A DNA stretch of 64,000 nucleotides from Sorghum bicolor. Its lineage: Eukaryota; Streptophyta; Magnoliopsida; Poales; Poaceae. The position numbers were made by a program, and so were the translations under genes. The notes beneath the pieces are model-generated. The model was not told the origin of the DNA. It saw nothing but the letters and a program-made list of their open reading frames with translations, and ran no database searches. The stretch is from contig NC_012875.2 in assembly GCF_000003195.3 (NCBI RefSeq), positions 15,224,387-15,288,386 of the forward strand, written 5' to 3'. Position 1 is the first letter of the stretch. Each line of letters begins with the position of its first letter. Below are positions 20,426-30,958 of the stretch, in pieces.

Positions 20426-21764
20426 TGTTGACGGTCCTTAAGTACCAAATATTATCATCAAGTAAATAAAGAAAAGGATCCAAATACAACCAACAACCAA
20501 ACTTAGGGTTTTATCTGACAGAATTCCATGAGTTTTGGTGTTTGTCTATTTCTGCAGGGGGTTATCAGGAGATATGGAGGAAAGGCCCACATGTCGGGTT
20601 TACATAGAGATATGAACGTGCCGCGCAATTTTCTATCATCTAGAAGACTCCAGAAGCCACAGGAACGAACGGGAGACCGAGCGGGCTCTGGGGCAGGGCG
20701 CCCGCCCTACCCCCTTGGGCGCCCGCCCTGTCCCAGAGTCCAATCAGGACTCGCTTCGGGGATTATGCTCCACCGACCTAAAGGTTCAAGAATAACCGTT
20801 CAATCAATGTTGGTTTGATCCGACGGCCCAGATTCACTTGAGGGGACTATATAAGCAGACCCCCTGGCCCCTGGAGGAGGCACCCCTTGATCATTATTCA
20901 TTATTCATAGAAAGAGCAAAAGCTAGGGTTTGGAGATGAGAGCTCTCTTCTCATCTCTAAACTAGAGTAGATCAGATAGTAGCAAGATGGAGAGCGAAGG
21001 AGGATTAGAGGAGAGGCCGGCCTGTCGGTTCTTCCTCCGGTTGTACTTCGCTATGATCAAGCTCTAATCAAGCTTGCTCATGGGATGACTCTGGTAATCT
21101 ACTTCTAATTCATTATGCAATTACTAATCATGTATGTTCTGGTTCACAACTCTTTTGAGTACTTCTAATCTATAGGACCCTATAGGTTAGAGTTGTAGTA
21201 TAGCTGTAAGCATGGTGCTTAGACCTAGATTACTTGTGAATATCCCCTGTCTAGCTGGATCGTGTGGTAGGCCGCGTAGGTGACAGTTACGTTGGTCCCC
21301 TGTATTCCACCTCTTGTTAGCAGGACGGGTAGGGTTTATCGGCCTATTGATAAGCATCCTTTGTGTTGTATTCTTATCACGTGGTTCGTCCCAGACATAG
21401 ACATACCCCTTTGAAGTAGAGAAACCATAGTTATCCTCTCTATTCTGCTACCATCACCCATATAGTAGATTGGTCTACTCTCTATTCCCATATTATCACC
21501 CATTGTTATCTTACCTTTAATATTGTTCTTATTCAATTCTACCATCTTTCCTATTTACACTTATCTATTTATCTTGGTTAAGTTAGAGCGTAGTTGGTTC
21601 TCCCGTTTCCCTGTGGATACGATAAAACCTTTAATCGGGTAAAAGCTACAACGGTATCCGTGTGCTTGCGGATTTATCTGTGTGCGTATAAATACCGTAG
21701 TACACTCTAGTGCCATGCTGGGGATGACAACCTAGTATTCAAGTGGCGTTAGCAAGTGTCAAGA
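20426..21764 (+). repeat. ATH-4 5' LTR, 1339 bp
   Basis: TGTTGACGGTCC... to ...GTGTCAAGA (mutated CAACA). It has the paired GGGCGCCCGCCC motif (20697-20730) and the TATA box TATATAAG (20848-20855). Confidence 0.9.
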
Positions 21765-21772
21765 AGCATTTT

Positions 21773-21790
21773 TGGCGCCGTTGCCGGGGA
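21773..21790 (+). other. ATH-4 primer binding site (tRNA-Asp type)
   Basis: TGGCGCCGTTGCCGGGGA, 8 bases inside the LTR. Confidence 0.88.
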
Positions 21791-21921
21791 GACGGTTGCT
21801 GAGTTGACTACGAACTAGCTCAATCATTTTCTAAAAAAAAATTCCTTTTATCCTTTGCCTTATCTCTGCTATTCTTTCTTCTTATCTAATCTTTGATCTC
21901 TGGTCTATCATGAATTCAAAC

Positions 21922-22968
21922 ATGTCTATCTATGCATTTCATAGACCTACGGGCACACATCTCGAACCACCAAAATCTTCATAGCCTATCATAGCATCTA
22001 GTTTTGACATAGACCCCGAATACATAGAATTTGTTCAAAAACAACCTTTCTCAGGAGAAGGTGAGGAAAACCCATACACACACCTAAGAGAGTTTTATAG
22101 AGTCTGTGACCTCCTTCGCATAGAAGGCATGTCCGATGAGACCATTAAATGGAAGCTCTTTCCGTTCTCTTTAACAGGAAAAGCTAGACATTGGTACAAA
22201 CTCAAAGTAGGGAGTGTTCATTGAGATTGGAAGGAGTTATATAATAGTTTTCTTTCTAAATATTTTCCAATCTCCAAAGTGGCGGAACTTCAGCGTGAGA
22301 TTATTTCTTTTAGACAACTGGAAGAAGAATCTCTTAGCAAATCATGGGACCGCTTTATTAACCTTACTCTCACTGGCCCAAAGCTTTCTATTCCAGAAGA
22401 AGTTCTTCTAATTCACTTTTTTGAGGGCCTTAGTAGGGAAAATAAGCAAACCGTAAATACAGCCTCTAGAGGATCTTTCCACCACCTGTCCTCTAGTGAT
22501 GCTTGGAATTTGATTGATTTACTGAGCGGAAAGTCTCCTAGTTTTTATATCCCTGAGAAAGAGAAAGAACTAGTTCCTAGACAAGAAGAAGAAGTTTCGA
22601 TAGCCAGATCACAACCACTTCAATCCCAAACTTTAGCTATCGATCCTAAACCATCAATACCCTAAAATTCTTCACGAGAGGAAGGAATTCCGACCTTAAA
22701 TCTTTCAGATACTGATGGTTTAGACTTTTGGTTCCATAAGAAACCTTCAAGCAGGGATAATTCAAGTCCTTGCAATAATGGTTCTCTTAGAGAATGTCCC
22801 GGTTCCTGTTATGAAGAAGTCGAGGATGACATATCAAGTGAAGGAGAGCTAAGCCATATAGAAAATTCTATCTGCTCCCCTTCCATGTTCACAAGTTCTA
22901 AATCCATCCTTGACCTTAGAGATCCCTCTTATCCCTCTTCTAAACCCCCTCTTCCTTTCTATTTATAA
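21922..22968 (+). pseudogene. ATH-4 gag pseudogene
   Basis: Starts MSIYAFHRPTGTHLEPPKSS. The gag core is recognisable (EGMSDETIKWKLFPFSLTGKARHWYKL; EVLLIHFFEGLSRENKQ). In-frame stops occur near 21983 (TAG), 22222 (TGA) and 22663 (TAA). Compared with ATH-7 about 300 bp are missing near the 3' end and the last part is out of frame. Confidence 0.8.
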
Positions 22969-23389
22969 AAACTTTAAAAGGGCGGTTGTCGATGCATATG
23001 TCTATAATAAATATTGTAGATCTCGTTGAGTTGATCTTGATATAGGTCAGCGTTGGAAGGGAAACCACTTCGCCGACATAAATTGATGGTTTCCCAAGGA
23101 CAAGCTTAGTGTCCTAAAATAAGCACTGATCAGATCGTAAAATGAGTTTGTAATTATTTGCAACATTACCTTGTGTATTGAGCATATAAAGATAATTGTG
23201 AAAATATTCCTTCGGGTATTCTTGTCACTAACCTTTCCAAGATTGAGCAAGAAGATCGGATGAATGACAAGCACAAGGTATGTCCAACCAATCATCATAC
23301 AACATTGAATTAAATTCACCCAAATTTGAATTTTGCAAAATTCAAGCTTGGGGGAGTACTTTATATAAAAACATCCTTTGTCATGTTGC
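22969..23389 (+). other. ATH-4 post-gag non-coding region with first polypurine tract
   Basis: No gene. Contains AGCTTGGGGGAGTA at 23345-23358, a polypurine-like tract also in ATH-3 and ATH-7 (38946-38959). Confidence 0.6.
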
Positions 23390-23485
23390 TGTTGGGTATT
23401 TTAAACGCAAACAGAAAAATCCGCAAGCGCACGGATACCGATGTAGCTTTCACCCAGGAGTATTCCACATTAAGGACCGTCAACA
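23390..23485 (-). repeat. 96-bp internally deleted solo LTR with target duplication gttgc
   Basis: Begins TGTTGGGTATTTTAAACGC and ends GGACCGTCAACA, the two outer ends of the ATH-3-type LTR (minus), with about 1.2 kb missing between. It is flanked by gttgc at 23385-23389 and 23486-23490. Confidence 0.88.
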
Positions 23486-23490
23486 GTTGC

Positions 23491-24430
23491 TATGTTGGTT
23501 GTCCCTATCTTTGAGACATGCTCAATTTGTTAAATACTAATCACACAACTTCATCTCCACTTGAGTAGATCTCTATAAATGCCATCACGCTACCTTTGTT
23601 TATCCTAGTAATGTGTTAGTTTGGAAGTACTGCACATTCTTCTATTGGATTTTAAATTAAGCATGGTGCTTAGGTTAAACAGCCTTCCTTAATCTCATTA
23701 GACATGGAGTCTAGTTTGGTTATTGAACTAAAAACTGCTTGAGTAGATATTGGTATGTTTTGTCGGACTAACCCCTGCAGGAAAAATTTCAATATCAACC
23801 TGGGAAGTCCTGAGATAAACTCACATTAGAGACAAGGAGAGAGACACATGAAGTTTAATAATTTACACAAGGAAGACGTAGCTCATAAGAGATGATCCAT
23901 GGAGGGTGCCACAAACACGATACACAACCACTATGAATGGGAAGCTTCCCCAAGGTGAGATGGTACCATCACTCTTCAATTAAGCTGACTATCTACTTTT
24001 ATAAGCTTCTCCTTGGTTCTGGCGTTCACATAAATAAAGAGACAAACATGTATGATTTATAACTCCAAATTAACCAACCCAACTGATTCAGCATGTTTAG
24101 TCCTTTAATCTTTGTTCCTAGTACTACCTCCATGATCCCACACTCCTAATCATATGAGCTAAAATGTTACATATTCAATCTTTGAGAGATATAAAGAAAA
24201 AGACATATACATAGATAGATTATCTTTCCATAAGGTTGAGCGATCTGATCTGACAAATGTTATAAGTGCTACACTCATGAACTTATCATCCATCAACTTT
24301 GTCTTGCTCACTATGCTTAAGGTTAGAGAAGAACAAATACACTTTTGGTTCTGTTGGTGTTTTCCACCAACAGGACCCATGCGCTTGATCTCTGCCTTTT
24401 CTCTATGAGCAGGTACACTTTGAGCAAAAC
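23491..24430 (+). other. ATH-4 non-coding region
   Basis: AT-rich, no gene. It aligns with ATH-7 50360-51278. Near 23537 it preserves the uninterrupted target of TAT-d (TTAAATACTAATCACAC). Confidence 0.65.
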
Positions 24431-24622
24431 ATGGAGGAGTTTTATAACTCTCAGACTCTACCAAGTGAAGGACCTGGATCTACGAGCACAAACACACTGA
24501 GCAGGATGCTGCCAACGCCGCACTTCGAACTGCTGGGCAAACGAAGAACATGGGTGACACCGTGTCAAGAGGTGCAGACGTCAAGGTCCGCACCTGAATC
24601 AAATGACGCACCTGAAGAATGA
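24431..24622 (+). CDS. Small conserved ORF in Athila 3' region, unknown function
   Basis: 63 residues, MEEFYNSQTLPSEGPGSTST onward. The copy in ATH-7 (51279-51482) stays open with about 85% residue identity by eye. No family recognised; it could be a remnant of the gag-pro tail, because ATH-9 continues from the same leader into a protease. Confidence 0.35.
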   Translation: MEEFYNSQTLPSEGPGSTSTNTLSRMLPTPHFELLGKRRTWVTPCQEVQTSRSAPESNDAPEE

Positions 24623-25953
24623 ACACGATGAGAAGTCTTGTTGAGAAGACTTAAAACATTGAACCCTCGCCGAAAGGTAAAATCGGTAGTTATCCATATT
24701 TATCCTTTCTGCATTCCCTTTTCCTTAAATTACTTACTTTCCTTAAATAGCTTATTAGTTAATCATGCTATCTTGAAAAGAAATTAAAAATGTTTAAAAA
24801 TAGTAAGCCCCATGTGAGTATGCTCGTGCCTTAAAACCCATAAGTACATTCACTGTGGTGGCGTAAAAATAAAATAAATATATTCCTGTTCTATAGAAAT
24901 GAAAATAAAAAAATAAATTTATGATCCTACCAAAGAAAGTAATATTTATTAGAGGAAGCTCAACATGATAAAGGCAAAGAGATTTTATGCTAACACTTAA
25001 CCAGTTCCACAAAGCTTTGTTGTCTATTTGAGCTCCACAAAATTCAAGGATCAAAGAAGACTAGCAGACGGAGGACATCCTAATCGCTGTCAGGGTGCTG
25101 CCGACATTCAAATACACCTCCGTCACCTGCTAGCTACATCAGAAGAAATTACGTCAAAATCCAGCTTGGGGGAGAGCACCCCCATTTATCCAGCTAAGTG
25201 TTTCTACTCATGTTTATACTTTACTCAAATAATAAAAAGATGCATAATCATAAAAACCCAAATAAAGATTTTATACTTATATATATATATATCTATGCTT
25301 AGTTTGCTAAATAAATAAATAAATAAAGTTTGCTATGAACCATCATGATAAGCTCTCACATGAAAATGATGAATAGTTGCTCTGCCTAGTTCTCAAAATT
25401 GAAATCTCTCTCAAGTTTAGGCATGACTGTTATGAATTAAGATTTGCTCTAAACCTAAACTTGTGGGAAGAGTACTTGATCTAAAGTCTAAGTCGTTAAC
25501 GGATACGATATGGGAAGGTTGAGCTGTTGTTTATCTGTTCCTAGAGATGCTAGAATTCTGGAGAATTTTATCCTTGAAAATCTTTAAAATGTTGCATGAT
25601 GAGTTCCTATATGATGAGAGTTTAAAATCCTACCACAGCCATATATACATGCTTATTAGACTATGAACCATACATGTACTTTTTATTACTTATGAGCATT
25701 GAGTGTGGTCAAGCTGTGTAGACCCTTAGGGGCTTGTCATGCAGTTAAAATCAAGATTCACTTGCACGTTCACTCATACATGCTGCTTCTACTCCGAAAG
25801 TACGCATCCACATACATCCACGCCTTTCCATCTCCAGATTCACCTAAAATTATTCTACTCCTATCAAGGAGAGAATAGCCAAAAACATTATCCTATCCCT
25901 GTTTTTTCTCGTGAAAAAAATGCTCGAGATATTTTGGTTATTACCACTTGCTA
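24623..25953 (+). other. ATH-4 3' non-coding region with second polypurine tract
   Basis: No gene. Contains AGCTTGGGGGAGAG (25163-25176), whose G-run can pair with the following CCCCC, a short (TA)n near 25278-25293, and the target-site equivalent of the ATH-7 solo LTR near 25081. It ends at the TAT-b junction. Confidence 0.6.
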
Positions 25954-26897
25954 GAGGTTTGAAAACCTGTAGCCTGATGATTCTGTTGGGGCATTTGTGG
26001 AAAGACTTGCTGCCCAGGCCATCCACTATTAGCATTCATCGGCATAGACCCTGCCGATGTCTGGTAATTAGGCATCATCATTGAATTGACATACCCTGAC
26101 TGAGTCATAAACCTCTGTTACGTCGGCATTGAATTTGCCGATGCGTTAGGCATCTGGAACGTTGGAGCTTGAGAATTCCCAGTTTAAGGCCTTGCAGTAG
26201 TGGTCGTAGTATACTGGGGACTCTGATTCATCGGCATATTTGGAGGTGCCGATGCCATAGGAGCCTTGCCTCTCACATCAGCCGTCTAAGATATGCTAGG
26301 TGTCTTCAATGTCAACTCTGGAGGCATACCATAACCCCACCAGTTAGGAGGAGGGACAGATCCCGACATCACCGATGCCAATAGATCTGTAGCAAGCTTG
26401 ACCTGCTCATCTGAAGTCGATGGATTGGTCGTCATCGGCGTAGATTGCGCGTTAGTGACTCCTAATGTGCTCGGAGGAACAGTTGTTTCTGTGCCCGCAG
26501 CGGCCGCTGCAGCCGATGGAGCTGTGACCACCGGTGATCCTGGCTGATGATGAGAAGGGCCCACATAATTTGGTGGCAATTGTCCTTCTTTGAAAGTTCT
26601 AACCATGGCATTGAAAACCGTATTGGATAGCACACCAGCTTGATTGATCAAGGCACGGTTAACAGCACCATCAACCATGTCTTGAAGTTTACCAGGATTG
26701 GCTTCAAAAGTAACCTGCCGAGGTGCCAACAGTGCTTCTTTCTGGATCACCTCACAACTCCTGTTGATGCTGAAAGACTTCAAACATTGCTGCTAGTAGT
26801 CCTCCATAGCCTTTGCAATAGCTTGCTTCTGCACATCTCTGAGATTAGCTTCCGTCACAGGGATGACATTCTCCAAGTCGAAATCGCTAGTCACCAT
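25954..26897 (-). pseudogene. gag: TAT-b gag N-terminal fragment
   Basis: ATG at 26897 (MVTSDFDLENVIPVTEAN). An in-frame TAG follows near 26795, and the frame then resumes as MKSFSINRSCEVIQKEALLA to KTPSIS, where another stop (near 26286) occurs. Sequence similarity to TAT-d gag continues to about 25960. Confidence 0.8.
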
Positions 26898-26944
26898 GTC
26901 GATCTTGGTCTTGAATCAAGTCCCACTGGGCATGCCAAAAGATA

Positions 26945-27660
26945 TGTTGATGCAAAAGCTGATCTGCAAACACAAAGGGCTAATACCCGATTTAAACGTT
27001 AAGGCGTGCCAGCCGATTTGACCTTACTATCGGCAAAGGTGATAACTCGAATACTTTGGTCCCGACAACAGCGATGCGCCCGGATGTCACGGCCAAGAGG
27101 TATTCACGCGGAACTCGAGAATACGCCGAGCTTAAGTCGATGAACTCCTAAGAACTCGTAATAAAAGAAAAATATGACGAAATCGTCAAAAAAGTAGATG
27201 CTGGAATATGAGTAAAAACTTGTGTTTGATTGATTGATTGATTTTTTTATTACAAAGCCCTAGGGTCTACATTTATACCCTGCTCAAAGAGCTACAATCA
27301 GACACGACTAGGACTCGAATTCCAAATTAAACAGAATCCGTATACAAAACGATTTAAATAACTAAGGAAAACACAAAACTATCCTCCCGTGACAAACTGG
27401 GACACCACCATGGACCAATCGGCAACCTTCATGTTCTCCTTCCGAGTCATCGGCAGACTCCTCGCTGTAACCATCGACAAGGGCTAACGCTGACCATCGG
27501 CATGAATGCATCACCACTCATGGACTTAGTCACATTCAGCTGTCCCCTCATCGGCAACCACCCTCATCGGCAACTCCCCTGCAGACCAGTTACTGTTGCC
27601 CTATCTTGCCGATCTACACTCTACCAATCCTGGGTACGTGTCCAAAAAACGGTGTCAACA
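26945..27660 (-). repeat. TAT-b LTR, 716 bp
   Basis: On the plus strand reads TGTTGATGCAAAAG... to ...GGTGTCAACA. It is closer to the TAT-e LTR than to those of TAT-a or TAT-d. Confidence 0.9.
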
Positions 27661-28082
27661 AGATGAATCCTAATAAATGTGCATTTGGTGTATCGGCAGG
27701 CCAGTTTCTGGGTTTCATGATGCATCAGAGAGGGATTGAAATTAGCAGAAGATCCATTGATGCAATCAACAAATTGCTCCCACCGATAAAACTAAACTTC
27801 AGTCCTTGATCGACAAGATTACTTTTATCACGCGATTCATATCCAATTTATTGGGTAAGATCTGAGCTTTTAGTCCTTTGCTCAAATTGAAAGCCGATCA
27901 AGAATTTGTAAGGGGAAAAGAGCAACAGCTAGCCTTGGATGAAATTAAGAATTATTTAATAAATCCTCCGGTACTGGTTCCACCTCAACATGGAAAGCAC
28001 TTCAGATTATATTTATCAACCGATGATGCAGCTATCGGTTCAGCTCTCATTCAAGAATTTGAACGGAAAGAACGTGTGATTT
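27661..28082 (+). pseudogene. pol: TAT-c: RT 3' end and RNase H fragment of a Tat pol
   Basis: MNPNKCAFGVSAGQFLGFMM, then (after a frame disturbance near 27780-27870) KLKADQEFVRGKEQQLALDE and FRLYLSTDDAAIGSALIQEF, ending in VIYYLS. It equals TAT-a 4999-5434. Left end: TAT-b LTR. Right end: fused to the ATH-5 LTR through CTTAAGTA. Confidence 0.85.
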
Positions 28083-29727
28083 ATTACTTAAGTATCAAAT
28101 ATAATCAATAAATAAATAGAGAAAAGGATCCAAATGCAACCGACACCTAGACTTGGGGTTTTATCTAACAGAATTGCACGAGCTTTGTTGTTTGTCTATT
28201 TCTGCAGGGGGTTATCCGGAATTATGGAGGAAAGGCCCACATGTTGGGTTTACATAGAGATACTAACGTGCACCACAATTATCCAACATCTAGAAGAATC
28301 CAGAAGCCACGGGAACAAGCGGGAGGCCGAGCAGGCCCGGGGACAGGGCGCCCGCCCTCCCCCTTGGGCGCCTGCCCTGACCTGAGAGCCAATCAGGCTC
28401 TGCCTCGCGGATCATGCTCCACCAACCTAAGGGATTAAGGAAAACCATGCGATTAAGGTCGGTTTGATTTGACGGCCCATATTCATTTGGAAGGACTATA
28501 TAAGCAGGCCCCCTGGCCCCTGGAGGAGAGGACCTCTGAAGCCCTAATTCATTCACCCATCTCGGGAGAAGAAGCCTCTAATCAAGCCCTAGAGCCACCA
28601 CATCAACTAGATCTCTAGTTTAGCATAGCTACATAGGATTAGAACTAGAAGGAGTCAATCTTCGATTGGTTTCCGGATCTGTCAGAGGATTCTTGGTAAT
28701 TCCTCTACTGTTCTTCATTTGTTCATCATTGTTTTTCAATATTATGAATATGACTTTGTTCTACTTCAATATATTGATTATGACTTTGCTCTACTTGTTT
28801 ATATTTGCAATTATGTTGTTCTTAGTTCATCATAGTTATATGCTTGGCTTAGTTAGATTGGAATTATATACATGTTTAGAATCGTATAGCGTTTATCCTT
28901 GTGTACAACGGGTAAATGATAAGTATTGTGTAGGCGTGGTGCCTATACCGTATTTATCTGCGATTGTACCCTATATGCCGGATCACGGGGTAGTTCGTGG
29001 TGGTGACAGCTCCATTGATTCTTATATAGTCCCCCTCCCATGTATAGGACAGGCAGAGCAACATTATTACAGGGGAGTGATTGCTATGTTTCTCATCTTC
29101 CTTGATAATATCACTATGCATGGGCGTAGTCCTGTCTCGCAATGATTGCCAAGTATAATTGCATTAACTATGATATACTAGACTTTATAGTTAAGAATAA
29201 CTTAGGAAATATTCTTGTAGTTCATCCTAATTCCATGCTAATGACTTACTAGAATATCTGTTGAGGTGCTTATCATTATTATATGTGGCTAGTTATGCTG
29301 ATCAGATTAATTATCTTTGTCACCATTCATGTTTTAGCTATATTTTATGTGACATTTATCCCTATATGAAAGAGATAGATAAATGCTCTCTATTACACAT
29401 GCAATGATAGATACTCAATTCCATATTCCATTCCATAATCAACATTGATGATTAGCAATCCCTTCCCAGTGGTAAAAATATAAATAACGATACCTGGAAT
29501 ACTACCCGGTTAAAATGCTACATCGGTATTAATCTGTGCACTTGCAGATCTCATTTATTATTTATTTAGAAGAGCAATTGCATATTTCAATACCGCGTCT
29601 CTCATGTCATGCTGGGGATGACAACTTGGCTTAAGTGGCATGAGGGATAGGTTCGGCATTTTTGGCGCCGTTATCAGAAATAGAAAACTAAGTCTACTTT
29701 TGGTAATGACGTTAAGAATGCCCAACA
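28083..29727 (+). repeat. ATH-5 5' LTR (5' truncated), about 1.65 kb
   Basis: Begins inside TTAAGTATCAAAT, has the GGGCGCCCGCCC motif near 28346, TATA box TATATAAG at 28497-28504, and probably ends GCCCAACA at 29727, before AGCATTTTTGGCGCC. An alternative end near 29655 is possible because a second primer-site-like sequence starts at 29663. Confidence 0.75.
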
Positions 29728-29735
29728 AGCATTTT

Positions 29736-29753
29736 TGGCGCCGTTGCCGGGGA
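29736..29753 (+). other. ATH-5 primer binding site (tRNA-Asp type)
   Basis: TGGCGCCGTTGCCGGGGA, exact. A weaker TGGCGCCGTTATCAG copy is 73 bp upstream at 29663. Confidence 0.85.
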
Positions 29754-29884
29754 AGGTTGATTACTAATAAGGAATGAATACGGAATTTCGAGTCATCATT
29801 CGCATCACTAATATGATTGAGATTATCAATTCTCTCATACAGTTTTACCCCTGTATTTTTCTATTTTGATTATTTTATGCAGGT

Positions 29885-30958
29885 ATGAATAGAAGACATC
29901 TTCCAGGAAATTTTGTTGACAACCCTGAAGCGTTATTTAGAAAAACAAGAGCCAAGCTCAAGAAGACATCGTCAACACTTCAGCACGAAGCTTCATCCAA
30001 TCCAGAAGATCGCCGAAGTTTCATCTGGAACTTGTCGACCGAGTTCGAAGGCATGGCGAACAATTCGATCTATGAGTTCTCAGCTCCCACTACAGACAAC
30101 ATCCGCACTGGACCTGCTGCAGAGATCGACTGCAACTTTGAGCTCAAGCCTGGGCTCATCAACATGGTGCAAGCCAACCAGTTCTGTGGGAAGGCGCACG
30201 AAGATGCTAGTGCTCATCTCCAACACTTCCTAGAGATTTGCAGCACATTCACCATGTCAGGAATCCCCAGAGATGCTATACTACTTCGCCTCTTCCCATT
30301 CTCACTATTGGGGAGAGCGAAGCAGTGGTTCTACACTACAAAGGAGAAGAATACTACGTGGGCACTCTGCTCCACGAACTTTCTGGCTAAGTTCTTTCCC
30401 ATGGGCAAGACCAATGCTCTCCGTGGGAAAATTGCAAGTTTTCAGCAACAACATGATGAATCCGTTCTAGAAGCATGGGAGCGCTTCCAAGACAACATCC
30501 TAGAATGTCCCCATCATGGAATGGAGAGCTGGCTGCTGATGCAGACGTTTTATCATGGGCTCGGCAATAGTGCCTGTGAGACCATGGATGCTGCAGGTGG
30601 AGGAGCATTCCTATCACTCACCATACCACAAGCCACAGCTCTTGTGGAGAAGATGGCGTCCAACCAAGGCTGGAATGAAGAAAGAACCCAGACACGCAAG
30701 AGAGGTGGAGGTATGCACCAGCTCAAGGAGGTAGACATGCTGTCTGCAAAGCTAGACTTACTCATGAAGAAGCTCGATGATAGAGCTAGAGATAAGAAAG
30801 AAGTCATACACATCTACGACTCTCACATGACTTGTGAGGAGTGTGGAGATACTGGACACTCAGGCAATCACTGCCCTGAGATGCTTGAGGACGTGAACTA
30901 CATCAACAACAATAACAACAACTACTACAACAACCGTCCTCAACAAAATCAAGGTTGA
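29885..30958 (+). CDS. gag: ATH-5 Gag, 357 residues
   Basis: Starts MNRRHLPGNFVDNPEALF and is open to TGA at 30956-30958. The gag core has IPRDAILLRLFPFSLLGRAK, FLAKFFPMGKTNALRGKI and DESVLEAWERFQDNI. A CCHC zinc knuckle, CEECGDTGHSGNHC, lies near residues 315-328 and is followed by an Asn-rich stretch encoded by AAC/AAT repeats. Family role: RNA-binding capsid protein. In family members gag probably continues into protease, so the TGA may itself be a lesion. Confidence 0.85.
   Translation: MNRRHLPGNFVDNPEALFRKTRAKLKKTSSTLQHEASSNPEDRRSFIWNLSTEFEGMANNSIYEFSAPTTDNIRTGPAAEIDCNFELKPGLINMVQANQFCGKAHEDASAHLQHFLEICSTFTMSGIPRDAILLRLFPFSLLGRAKQWFYTTKEKNTTWALCSTNFLAKFFPMGKTNALRGKIASFQQQHDESVLEAWERFQDNILECPHHGMESWLLMQTFYHGLGNSACETMDAAGGGAFLSLTIPQATALVEKMASNQGWNEERTQTRKRGGGMHQLKEVDMLSAKLDLLMKKLDDRARDKKEVIHIYDSHMTCEECGDTGHSGNHCPEMLEDVNYINNNNNNYYNNRPQQNQG

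Larger units (their letters stand above)
20426..25953 (+). mobile_element. ATH-4: gag-only Athila-lineage element, 3' end missing
   Basis: LTR 20426-21764, tRNA-Asp type primer site, broken gag, then about 3 kb of non-coding sequence with two polypurine tracts, ending at the TAT-b junction (25953/25954) after CACTTGCTA. ATH-7 shares the same organisation. No protease, RT or integrase is present. It carries a 96-bp solo-LTR relic. Confidence 0.82.
25954..27660 (-). mobile_element. TAT-b: 5' LTR and gag N-terminal fragment of a Tat element
   Basis: Minus strand: LTR 27660-26945, primer-site region, then gag to an abrupt end at about 25954, where ATH-4 sequence begins. The LTR end abuts Tat RT sequence of the opposite orientation (TAT-c), so one Tat copy inserted into another. 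Confidence 0.85.

Noticed and set aside
24330..24365. GTTGGTGTTTTCCACCAACA hairpin considered as a terminator or microRNA precursor
   Set aside because: It is a 7-bp stem with a tiny loop, too short for a microRNA precursor, and conserved simply as part of the element leader.
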